This document shows positions 10,877-19,100 of a stretch of 64,000 bases of DNA, one piece after another. The notes under the pieces were generated by a model. It had not been told where the DNA came from, ran no database searches, and saw only the letters and a list, made by a program, of their open reading frames with translations. Position 1 is the stretch's first letter, and every line of letters starts with the position of its first letter. Source of the DNA: Photorhabdus heterorhabditis (GTDB lineage Bacteria > Pseudomonadota > Gammaproteobacteria > Enterobacterales > Enterobacteriaceae); assembly GCF_018448905.1 (NCBI RefSeq), contig NZ_RCWA01000022.1, positions 1 to 64,000 on the forward strand. Direction: 5' to 3'. A program made the translations under genes and the position numbers.

Positions 10877-11773
10877 TTACCGGCTAGCAAATAATTTAGG
10901 GATTTCCCGCAAACACCAAGACTTAGCTTCCCCCATACTGTCTCGTCGCCATGCCATAATAATATTTGCGTCCTGACTGTATTCAGAACTAATCACCCGC
11001 AAACGACCCGCTGTAATATCTTGTTCCACCATAGGATAAGGCATGGTTGCAACCCCCAATCCAGCTAAGAGAGCACGACGTTTATCTTCCAGAGAACTGA
11101 CCGTCAAACGCTGTTGTTTATCTAATAACTGAACCGTCAATACCGGGCGCTCCCTTGCTGTATCTGCCACAGCAATACCACGGTATTTCACTCGCGTCAC
11201 ATCAGACAAAGGTTCCGGTTCTTGGTGAATAGGATGCTCAGGGCTAGCTACATATACATTGGTAATGCTGTAAAGATGGCGCGAGTTAATTTCTGCCGAT
11301 GCGCGGAAATGCATATCTGGCGCAATAACAATATCCGCCCGGCCAGTTTCCAGTCGCTCCCATGAGCCAGCCAAAACCTCAGTCAACAAAGAGAGCTGGG
11401 TGTTCGATTTCTGAGCAAGCTTGCCCACTAGTGGAAATAATAAAGATGCTGGAACCAGTGCCTCACAAACGATTGTCAGATGAGTTTCCCAACCCCGCGC
11501 TAATGCCTCAGCATCAGCAGTTAATTTATCCGCAGCCTCAAGTAATTGACGCCCACGCTCAAGTAACATACGTCCAACATTGGTAAATTTGGTTCTATGA
11601 CCCGAACGGTCAAATAGCACCACATCCAACTCATCTTCCAGCTTTTGCATCGTATAGCTAAGTGCAGAAGGAACACGACCAAGTTCATCAGCTGCCGCAG
11701 CAAAACTTCCCCGCCGGTCAATCGCATCCATGACCCGTAGAGATTCCAGTGTAAGCGCTCGTTCTTTGCTCAT
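10877..11773 (-). CDS. yhaJ: LysR-family regulator YhaJ
   Basis: The protein has the same 298-residue length as E. coli YhaJ and is close along most of it: winged-helix N-terminus (ALTLESLRVMDAIDRRGSFAAAADELG, with PSALSYTMQKLEDELDVVLFDR), then a periplasmic-binding-like effector domain. YhaJ controls yhaK and yqj genes and responds to aromatic compounds in E. coli. It is divergent from yhaK, about 108 bp apart, the usual arrangement for LysR control of a neighbour. Confidence 0.93.
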   Translation of the reverse strand: MSKERALTLESLRVMDAIDRRGSFAAAADELGRVPSALSYTMQKLEDELDVVLFDRSGHRTKFTNVGRMLLERGRQLLEAADKLTADAEALARGWETHLTIVCEALVPASLLFPLVGKLAQKSNTQLSLLTEVLAGSWERLETGRADIVIAPDMHFRASAEINSRHLYSITNVYVASPEHPIHQEPEPLSDVTRVKYRGIAVADTARERPVLTVQLLDKQQRLTVSSLEDKRRALLAGLGVATMPYPMVEQDITAGRLRVISSEYSQDANIIMAWRRDSMGEAKSWCLREIPKLFASR

Positions 11774-11881
11774 ATTTTTCTCAATCAGGAAATTTGAATA
11801 TGGTGACCAGATTAACTGGCTAACATTTCGCCGTCCAGATAATTACTATTTTAGTGTGTGTTTTTTAAGGTAATCGCTATC

Positions 11882-12583
11882 ATGATTGTAAATAGAGAAG
11901 CAAAGCAATGTGGAAAAGCTGACTATGGTTGGCTACAAGCTCGTTATACATTTTCATTTGGTCACTATTTTGATCCAAAATTTTTAGGGTATGGCGCTCT
12001 GCGCGTACTTAATCAGGAAACTATCGCACCAAAAGCCGCTTTCCAGCCTAAATCTTATCCACATGTAGATATACTGAATATTATTCTACAAGGAGGAGCA
12101 GAATATCGTGACAGCGAAGGCAATCATGTCCGAGCTTACAAGGGAGAATGCTTACTATTCTCTACTCGTCAGGGTATCAGCTACAGTGAACATAATATCA
12201 GTGCCAATAAGCCACTAACTCGCTTACAGCTTTGGCTGAATGCCTTCCCTCAGCAGGAGAGTTTACCGTTGCAGCGGATGGAATTATCAGAACAACCATT
12301 AACTATGCTGGCCTCTCCAACTGCCGAAGATGGGAGTATGCAATTACGTCAGCAAGTGTGGGTCAACCATATTTCTCTTAATAAAAATCAATCTCATTGT
12401 CTGCAATTAAAAGGAAAAAATGCCTATCTGCAATCCCTAAACGGGAACATAAAAATAAAAGGTGATTCGAAGGATAACGCCTTGATTAAATGTGGAGATG
12501 GCGCTTTTATTCATGAAGAAAATCATCTGGCTTTAAAAGCAGATACTGAATTTCAAGGTTTATTAATTGATCTGTCAGCCTGA
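11882..12583 (+). CDS. yhaK: pirin-like bicupin YhaK
   Basis: YhaK is a cytosolic pirin-family bicupin, proposed in E. coli to respond to redox stress. The 233-residue protein matches E. coli YhaK from the first residues (QCGKADYGWLQARYTFSFGH) through the cupin strands HVDILNIILQGGAEYRDSEGNH to the GDGAFI block near the end. I use ATG 11882, not the ATG eight codons upstream, because the protein then starts like its E. coli counterpart. The Shine-Dalgarno AAGG is rather distant. Confidence 0.9.
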   Translation: MIVNREAKQCGKADYGWLQARYTFSFGHYFDPKFLGYGALRVLNQETIAPKAAFQPKSYPHVDILNIILQGGAEYRDSEGNHVRAYKGECLLFSTRQGISYSEHNISANKPLTRLQLWLNAFPQQESLPLQRMELSEQPLTMLASPTAEDGSMQLRQQVWVNHISLNKNQSHCLQLKGKNAYLQSLNGNIKIKGDSKDNALIKCGDGAFIHEENHLALKADTEFQGLLIDLSA

Positions 12584-12629
12584 AAAAGTGCAAGCCCCAT
12601 CAGGTAACAACCTAATGGGGCTAAATTTG

Positions 12630-13003
<374 letters not shown>

Positions 13004-13067
13004 GCGGCGGATTATAAGGGGTTTGCCTGACGATGTATAGGCGTTTACTGATTATCTGTCTTGTTTA

Positions 13068-13946
13068 TCAGCAACTGTCATTATCTTCATTTTGTCCCAG
13101 AGCATGACGATAAAGTGCATTTTTCTTCACACCATGAATCTCTGCTGCCAATGCAGCAGCTTTCTTCAGCGGCAATTCTTGCTGAAGAAGTTCCAGCGTT
13201 CTTAATGCCTCTGGAGATAAAGCATCATCAGCGGTTTTTTTATAACCTTCAACAATCAATACCATTTCACCACGGCGGCGGGTTTCATCTTCTTTAATCC
13301 ATACCAGAAGTTCACCTACCGACATTCCCTGAATTGATTCCCAGGTTTTTGTCAGTTCCCGCGCCAAAACGACATAGCGTTCAGCCCCCCACACTTCAAC
13401 CATATCTTCTAAACTATCGATCAAACGATGAGTAGATTCATAAAAAATTAAAGTACGTGGCTCCTGTTCCAAAGCCCGTAAAGTATCTTTCCGACTTTTA
13501 CTCTTAGCAGGCAAAAATCCTTCATAACAGAAACGATCAGATGGCAAACCAGCAGCAGACAATGCAGTTATAGCTGCACAAGGCCCTGGAAGAGGGACAA
13601 CGTGAATACCTGCTTCACGGCAACGACGAACGACATGATAACCAGGGTCGTTAATCAATGGGGTTCCCGCGTCAGAGACTAATGCAATGCTCTTCCCCTG
13701 CTGAAGTGTTGTAATTAATTGATCTGCTTTCTGCTGTTCATTATGATCATGAAGTGCGAACATACGCGCATTAATGGCAAAATGTTGAAGCAACAAGCCC
13801 GTATGTCGCGTATCTTCGGCCGCAATCAAATCGACATGCTTAAGAACTTCAAGCGCACGCTGAGTAATATCGCCCAAGTTTCCAATGGGGGTTGGCACAA
13901 CATATAGCGTGGATGTCGTAACCACTGCTCGATTGGGTTGATTCAT
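13068..13946 (-). CDS. rsmI: 16S rRNA (cytidine1402-2'-O)-methyltransferase
   Basis: RsmI 2'-O-methylates C1402 of 16S rRNA in the decoding centre using SAM. The 292-residue protein has the family features: [20 protein letters not shown] at the start, [33 protein letters not shown] and [27 protein letters not shown]. It lies between rnpB and the divergent lpoA, as in E. coli; its 5' end overlaps the longest possible lpoA frame but not the lpoA start chosen here. Confidence 0.95.
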   Translation of the reverse strand: MNQPNRAVVTTSTLYVVPTPIGNLGDITQRALEVLKHVDLIAAEDTRHTGLLLQHFAINARMFALHDHNEQQKADQLITTLQQGKSIALVSDAGTPLINDPGYHVVRRCREAGIHVVPLPGPCAAITALSAAGLPSDRFCYEGFLPAKSKSRKDTLRALEQEPRTLIFYESTHRLIDSLEDMVEVWGAERYVVLARELTKTWESIQGMSVGELLVWIKEDETRRRGEMVLIVEGYKKTADDALSPEALRTLELLQQELPLKKAAALAAEIHGVKKNALYRHALGQNEDNDSC

Positions 13947-14009
13947 TGTTTCATCCGAATGACCGATTTAAAATTGAGCATCTTTGAAAAAAACATCGCT
14001 GGATACAGT

Positions 14010-15701
14010 ATGCTTTCCTCAATTTTTGTGCGTATCAAAACTGGTTTAGTCTGTTCAGCTATGCTGGCAGTTATAATCATCGCAGGGTGTACCATGCCTG
14101 ACCAACAAGGGCAACAACCTTCGCAAACTCTGGACAAAGTCAGTACAGAAATCGCCCATTATCAATCCATCATTGATGCTGCCAATGGCGAACCTTCTCT
14201 TGATGTCATCCGTGCTTATATCGCTCAGGAACCTCTTCTGAAAGATGATACGATTCATCAAAAAAACATTGATGATACCTGGCAGATACTAACCCGCTTT
14301 TCTCCGCAAGATAGCCGTGGGTTAGTCATCAACGCTGATGAAAATGTTCTGCAAGGCTGGCTAGACTTACTCAGTACCTATCAGGATAACAAACAGGACT
14401 CCGACAAACTACAGGCAGCTATTCGTGACTGGAAAATTCGTTATCCGCAAAACCCGGCAGCACAATCACTTCCAACCCAGTTACAACCTGAAGCCACCCA
14501 ACCACAAGGTACTAACGCCCGTATTGCACTGTTCCTACCATTAAGTGGTCAAGCAAAAGTATTCGGTGAAGCAATCCGTCAGGGTTTTCTTGACGCTCAA
14601 TCGGGTTTACCAAGCCTACCAATGCCTACAGAGAATCCGGCAAGCTTACCTATCAATGAAGCTACACCGGCTGAATCAGCAATACCAACCGTTCAGTCAA
14701 CGCTTGCCATAGCAAATACACCAATTAACACGCAACCAGTCAAAATCTATGACACTGCAAGTCAGCCATTAGAAAATTTATTCATGCAGGCTGAACAGGA
14801 CGGGATGAATTTAGTTGTCGGACCGCTACTTAAACCTGACGTGGTTAAACTGGTTCAGATTAATACTCCACTAAACATGCTGGTGCTGAACGAATTAGAT
14901 AATGCACAACCCCAACCCAATATTTGTTATTTTTCTTTGTCACCAGAAGATGAAGCAAAAAATGCCGCAGAGCATATTTGGCAGCAACAGAAACAGAATC
15001 CTCTGATACTGGTTCCTCGCGGTAGCTTCGGTGACAGAATTGCTAAAGCATTCGCGGAAGAATGGCAAAAACAAGGTGGTCATGCCGTTTTGCAACAAAC
15101 CTTCGGCTCTTCTGCCGAACTGAAACAATCAATTAACAGAGGTATTGGTATTCGTCTAACTGGGACTGCCGTTGTTGTTCATGTAGCAAATCAGCCCATA
15201 CCAACCACTATAGGTAATCAGGAAATCCCTCAGATAAATACAGATGTGGTTTCCACCTCTGATGGTGCAGTAGATGCAGTTTATATTGTTTCCACCTTGG
15301 ATGAACTGACTCTGATTAAGCCAATGATTGATATGGCAATCAGTTCCCGCAATAAACCTGCTCTATATGCAAGTTCCCGTAGTAATCAGGCCGGTGCTGG
15401 TCCTGATTTCCGTCTGGAAATGGAGGGAGTACAATTTAGCGACATTCCATTAATAGCAGGTGCTAACCTGCCACTGATGCAGCAAGCAGCCGGTAAGTTT
15501 GCGAACGATTACTCTCTGATGCGCCTTTACGCTATGGGTATTGATGCCTGGTCATTGGCAAATCAATTCAGTCAGATTCAACTTCAAAGTGGTTTCCATC
15601 TCAATGGTGCTTCCGGTATGCTATCTGCTCAAGAAAATTGCACGATTTTTCGACAGCTCCCATGGATGCAGTATCATCATGGTCAAATCATTACCATTTA
15701 A
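14010..15701 (+). CDS. lpoA: outer-membrane lipoprotein activator of PBP1a, shortened N-domain
   Basis: LpoA is an outer-membrane lipoprotein that reaches through the periplasm to activate PBP1a. The start MLSSIFVRIKTGL at 14010 gives a 27-residue leader ending in the lipobox IIAGC, aligned residue for residue with E. coli. The C-terminal PBP-like domain is complete (RIALFLPLSGQAKVFGEAI through PDFRLEMEGVQFSDIPL). The N-terminal TPR-like domain is short: from Cys27 it goes almost directly to DAANGEPSLDVIRAYIAQEPLL, lacking roughly 85 residues. Total length is 563 against 678 in E. coli. yraN, diaA and dolP follow as in E. coli. Confidence 0.92.
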   Translation: MLSSIFVRIKTGLVCSAMLAVIIIAGCTMPDQQGQQPSQTLDKVSTEIAHYQSIIDAANGEPSLDVIRAYIAQEPLLKDDTIHQKNIDDTWQILTRFSPQDSRGLVINADENVLQGWLDLLSTYQDNKQDSDKLQAAIRDWKIRYPQNPAAQSLPTQLQPEATQPQGTNARIALFLPLSGQAKVFGEAIRQGFLDAQSGLPSLPMPTENPASLPINEATPAESAIPTVQSTLAIANTPINTQPVKIYDTASQPLENLFMQAEQDGMNLVVGPLLKPDVVKLVQINTPLNMLVLNELDNAQPQPNICYFSLSPEDEAKNAAEHIWQQQKQNPLILVPRGSFGDRIAKAFAEEWQKQGGHAVLQQTFGSSAELKQSINRGIGIRLTGTAVVVHVANQPIPTTIGNQEIPQINTDVVSTSDGAVDAVYIVSTLDELTLIKPMIDMAISSRNKPALYASSRSNQAGAGPDFRLEMEGVQFSDIPLIAGANLPLMQQAAGKFANDYSLMRLYAMGIDAWSLANQFSQIQLQSGFHLNGASGMLSAQENCTIFRQLPWMQYHHGQIITI

Positions 15702-15761
15702 TTTAACCGTTGATTGCCGCTTGTTATCAGGCGGCATTTAATTTAAGCAATCCATTTCAAA

Positions 15762-16142
15762 ATGAAAATAAAAAAGCCGACAAGTTATTTGCTGGGACGC
15801 AGCTATGAAACGCAGGCAAAGTTATTTTTACAAAAACAGGGACTATCTTTTATCGCTGCGAATGCGAAAGTACATGGTGGTGAAATTGACCTGATTATGA
15901 AAGACAAGCAGACTTGGGTCTTTATTGAAGTCCGCTTTCGTAAACTAGAGCAGCATGGCGATGCGCTCTCGACAGTCACCCGTAGCAAGCGTAAAAAACT
16001 ATTACACGCTGCCGCAGTGTGGTTATATCAACGAGGCGAATGTTTTGAAACTACTTCTTGTCGCTTTGATATTTGTGCTATTACTGGTCAAAGATTTGAA
16101 TGGTTACCAAATGCCTTCAATCAAAATGAGTTCACTCGTTAA
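15762..16142 (+). CDS. yraN: UPF0102 endonuclease-like protein YraN
   Basis: The 126-residue protein has the UPF0102 pattern: GRSYETQAKLFLQKQGL, the restriction-endonuclease-like core GEIDLIMKDKQTWVFIEVRFR (an E-x(8-12)-E-V-K-like arrangement), then SKRKKLLHAAAVWL. The fold is that of Holliday-junction-resolvase-like nucleases, but the cellular role is not established. It follows lpoA by 60 bp and precedes diaA. No clear Shine-Dalgarno precedes ATG 15762. Confidence 0.9.
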   Translation: MKIKKPTSYLLGRSYETQAKLFLQKQGLSFIAANAKVHGGEIDLIMKDKQTWVFIEVRFRKLEQHGDALSTVTRSKRKKLLHAAAVWLYQRGECFETTSCRFDICAITGQRFEWLPNAFNQNEFTR

Positions 16143-16166
16143 AATGATACTGAGTAGGTTATAAAC

Positions 16167-16757
16167 GTGCTGGATAGAATTAAAGTCTGTTTTACGGAAA
16201 GTATTCAAACTCAGATTGCCGCTGCAGAAGCATTACCTGATGCTATCTCTCGTGCTGCAATGACGATGGTTGAGTCATTACTAAATGGTAATAAAATCCT
16301 TTGCTGTGGCAACGGTGGTTCAGCCGCAACTGCACAGCGGTTTGCTGCCAATATGATCAACCGGTTTGAAACTGAGCGTCCAAGTCTTCCTGCATTATCA
16401 CTTAACGCAGATAATGTGGTAATAACTGCGATTTTAAGCAGTAAACAGCATGATGAAATTTATGCTAAACAGGTTCGAGCATTAGGTCAGCAAGGTGATG
16501 TGTTATTAGCTATCTCCACTCATGGTAATAGCCGTGACGTTGTTAAAGCTGTTGAAGCTGCTGTAAACCGAGATATGACGATTGTCGCCCTTACTGGCTA
16601 TGATGGTGGTGAACTTGCTGGTTTATTAGGGCCGCAGGACGTGGAAATTCGTATTCCATCTCATCGCAGTACCAGAATTCAGGAAGTTCATATGCTAACA
16701 GTTAACTGCCTATGTGACTTAATCGACAATACACTCTTTCCCCATCAGGATGACTAA
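16167..16757 (+). CDS. diaA: DnaA initiator-associating protein DiaA
   Basis: DiaA is a tetrameric SIS-domain protein that binds DnaA and promotes assembly at oriC. The 196-residue sequence is very close to E. coli DiaA, with the sugar-isomerase core [43 protein letters not shown] and [14 protein letters not shown], and ends FPHQDD. The start is GTG at 16167, 24 bases after the yraN stop; the E. coli protein begins at the same place. Confidence 0.95.
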   Translation: MLDRIKVCFTESIQTQIAAAEALPDAISRAAMTMVESLLNGNKILCCGNGGSAATAQRFAANMINRFETERPSLPALSLNADNVVITAILSSKQHDEIYAKQVRALGQQGDVLLAISTHGNSRDVVKAVEAAVNRDMTIVALTGYDGGELAGLLGPQDVEIRIPSHRSTRIQEVHMLTVNCLCDLIDNTLFPHQDD

Positions 16758-16767
16758 GGAACCAATA

Positions 16768-17343
16768 ATGCGATTTCTCTCCCTATTAACTACGGTTTGT
16801 GCCGCGGTAATGTTACAAGGATGTATTGGTGCTACGGTAATAGGTTCTGCCGCCGTAGCGACTAAAACAGCCACTGATCCCCGTACTATCGGCCAACAGG
16901 TCGATGATGGCACACTGGAAGCACGTGTGAGTAATGCGCTTAACAAAGATAAACAACTCAAGGAACAAACCCGAATTATTACTACTGCCTATCAAGGGAA
17001 AGTTTTGCTGACAGGTCAAAGCTCAGATTCAAGCCTTTCAGACCGTGCTAAACAAATAGCATCACGTGTTAACGGAACGCAGGTTATTTACAATGAAATT
17101 CGTCAGGGTAAACCTGTTGAATTGGGTACTGCGTCTAAAGATACTTGGATCACCACCAAGGTACGTTCAAAAATCCTGGCGAGTGACTCAGTTAAGTCTT
17201 CCAACATAAAAGTTGTTACGGAAAACGGTGAAGTCTTTTTGCTGGGAATTCTGACTAAGCAAGAAGGCAATGCCGCAGCAAAAATTGCCAGCGAAACTGA
17301 CGGTGTAAAACGGGTAACAACTGCATTTACTTATTTAAATTAA
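16768..17343 (+). CDS. dolP: division- and outer-membrane-stress lipoprotein DolP (YraP)
   Basis: DolP is an outer-membrane lipoprotein of the sigma-E regulon that binds anionic phospholipid and supports BAM function and envelope integrity. The 191-residue protein starts with a lipoprotein leader ending LQGC (Cys19) and has two BON domains: about residues 45-115 (LEARVSNALNKDKQL) and 120-190 (TWITTKVRSKILASDSVKSSNIKVV). ATG 16768 follows AAGGA. An ATG 18 bases upstream in the same frame is less suitable because the leader would begin with acidic residues. It is the last gene of the lpoA-yraN-diaA-dolP run. Confidence 0.94.
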   Translation: MRFLSLLTTVCAAVMLQGCIGATVIGSAAVATKTATDPRTIGQQVDDGTLEARVSNALNKDKQLKEQTRIITTAYQGKVLLTGQSSDSSLSDRAKQIASRVNGTQVIYNEIRQGKPVELGTASKDTWITTKVRSKILASDSVKSSNIKVVTENGEVFLLGILTKQEGNAAAKIASETDGVKRVTTAFTYLN

Positions 17344-17391
17344 GTATGTTACAGGGGTGATATATAATAAAACTTTCCCCAGATATATTGA

Positions 17392-17415
17392 GCCGCGCCC
17401 ACTCTTTGGCGCGCG
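17392..17415 (+). terminator. possible terminator after dolP
   Basis: CGCGCC (17394-17399) and GGCGCG (17408-17413) can form a GC-rich hairpin followed by a T-rich run, about 50 bp after dolP and before the convergent mtgA end. Confidence 0.4.
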
Positions 17416-17469
17416 CGCTTTACTCTTTTATCGCCCAACGTCAAACCTAGTGACTTTGCTACCCTTCCC

Positions 17470-18195
17470 TTAATTATTTTTCATTAACTCATTTTTCTTA
17501 AGATAACTCACTCCTCCCAACAGCCTCATTTGCCGCAAAATCCATTGTTGACGCTGTAAAACATAAGCTGAAGGTGCATTAACTTTATAACGGTGTGGAT
17601 TAGGCAATACTGCTGCGAGTAAGGCTGCTTCTGACATTGTCAATTTACTAGCCGATTTATGGAAATAGTGTCTGGATGCCTCTTCAACACCAAAAATACC
17701 CTCCCCAAATTCTGCAATATTAAGATAAACAGTTAGAATTCTGCTTTTTGTCCATCCCAACTCAATGGCAAAAGTCATCCCTGCTTCCAACCCTTTCCTC
17801 AACCAGCTACGCCCATTCCACAAAAATAAATTTTTAACTGTTTGCTGAGAAATTGTTGAAGCCCCTCGGAGTCTTCCCAGGTCATTCTTATTATGCTCAA
17901 ATGCCTTTCCGATAGCATCCAAGTCAAATCCCCAATGCTGCGGAAATTTTTGATCTTCCGCAGCAATAACAGCTAATGCGATATTTGGCGATATTTGCTC
18001 TTGCTCTATCCAGATAGAACGATAAACATAAGAAAAATTAAATGATAACCAAGCATTAATCTGACGCTCAACCATAACCATAGATAATGGCGCTGGCAAA
18101 AATGAAAATGCAACAACAGAAACTATCCATAAGATAATGACTGAAATCACGATTTTTTTAAGCCAGAGCCATAAAAATTGCAAAGAATTTCGCAC
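17470..18195 (-). CDS. mtgA: monofunctional biosynthetic peptidoglycan transglycosylase
   Basis: MtgA polymerises lipid II into glycan strands at the inner membrane. The 241-residue protein has one N-terminal anchor (about residues 12-32) and a GT51 domain with the expected motifs: [12 protein letters not shown] (catalytic Glu), [20 protein letters not shown], and [25 protein letters not shown]. It starts with GTG at 18195, four bases after the elbB stop, so the two genes are co-transcribed as in E. coli. Confidence 0.94.
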   Translation of the reverse strand: MRNSLQFLWLWLKKIVISVIILWIVSVVAFSFLPAPLSMVMVERQINAWLSFNFSYVYRSIWIEQEQISPNIALAVIAAEDQKFPQHWGFDLDAIGKAFEHNKNDLGRLRGASTISQQTVKNLFLWNGRSWLRKGLEAGMTFAIELGWTKSRILTVYLNIAEFGEGIFGVEEASRHYFHKSASKLTMSEAALLAAVLPNPHRYKVNAPSAYVLQRQQWILRQMRLLGGVSYLKKNELMKNN

Positions 18196-18199
18196 TTAG

Positions 18200-18853
18200 T
18201 TACTCAGTCATTTCCAATACTTTTCTGACAAGTTTATCAATTCCTTCCTCTGCCTGAGAGATAGATTCAGCAAGCATATAGGCTGGAGTTGTAACAATTT
18301 TATTTTCTAAATCAACAACAATATCATTTACCTTACAAACTATATGTATTCCCCCCATTTTCTCTATTTGGGCAACTGTGTCGGGATCATCACCAATAGT
18401 TAATTTCACCGGTTTATTAAGTAGTTTCGGCAACATAACGGGAGCAATGCACATAAATCCCATTGGTTTATGTTGTTGGTGCATAGCTCTCACTAAACTT
18501 AATAAATCTTTATTGATTTCGCAGTCAACTTCTTTAATCGCAAAGTCACATAAATTCTTTGCAACACCAAATCCCCCAGGAATGATCAGGGCATCAAACT
18601 CATTTGCATTTGCATGTGACAAAGGCTTGATTTTTCCTCTTGAAATACGCGCAGATTCCTGTAAGACATTACGTTTTTCACCGGTTTCTTCACCATTAAT
18701 ATGATTAATAACATGAAGTTGTGGATCATCAGGAGCCAAAAAGCATGTCTTAACACCTGAACGATCTAAAGAAAGCATTGTTAATACTGATTCATGAATT
18801 TCACTACCATCAAATACACCACATCCACTTAAGACAACCGCAACTGATTTCAT
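18200..18853 (-). CDS. elbB: ElbB, DJ-1/PfpI-family isoprenoid-biosynthesis-linked protein
   Basis: ElbB (EsrB) is a DJ-1/PfpI-superfamily protein; the E. coli form affects isoprenoid yield and has reported glyoxalase activity. The 217 residues show VVLSGCGVFDGSEIHESVL at the start, the core ALIIPGGFGVAKNLCDFA and the nucleophile-elbow region GFMCIAPVMLPKLL. GGAGTGAGGT precedes ATG 18853. It lies between arcZ/arcB and mtgA, the standard enterobacterial order. Confidence 0.93.
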   Translation of the reverse strand: MKSVAVVLSGCGVFDGSEIHESVLTMLSLDRSGVKTCFLAPDDPQLHVINHINGEETGEKRNVLQESARISRGKIKPLSHANANEFDALIIPGGFGVAKNLCDFAIKEVDCEINKDLLSLVRAMHQQHKPMGFMCIAPVMLPKLLNKPVKLTIGDDPDTVAQIEKMGGIHIVCKVNDIVVDLENKIVTTPAYMLAESISQAEEGIDKLVRKVLEMTE

Positions 18854-18974
18854 ACCTCACTCCATTTGTAGTAGATTATTGCTTAACCCTTTAGGGGGTC
18901 AAACACCAATCTTCATCACAGATTTTAATGAATCTTGTAACAAAAAATCTTATCTTTGCTATGTTGGTACTTGT

Positions 18975-19100
18975 ATGATGTACGGAGAATTCCCCATTTA
19001 CTCGCCCCAACAAAGATGTATTAGATAGGCGTGTAAAAAGTTTTCCCTGGTGTTGGCGCAGTATTCGCGCACCCCAACCTCGGTTGGGGTTATTTTTTTT
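18975..19100 (+). ncRNA. arcZ: ArcZ small regulatory RNA
   Basis: Between elbB and arcB on the forward strand lies CCCTGGTGTTGGCGCAGTAT followed by TCGCGCACCCC, the conserved 3' functional segment of ArcZ, which pairs with rpoS and other mRNAs. A terminator follows (stem 19071-19079 with 19082-19090, then T8). ArcZ is an Hfq-dependent sRNA, about 120 nt and processed to about 56 nt from near 19043. It activates RpoS translation and lowers arcB mRNA. The 5' end is an estimate. The terminator overlaps the last codons of the convergent arcB. Confidence 0.88.
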
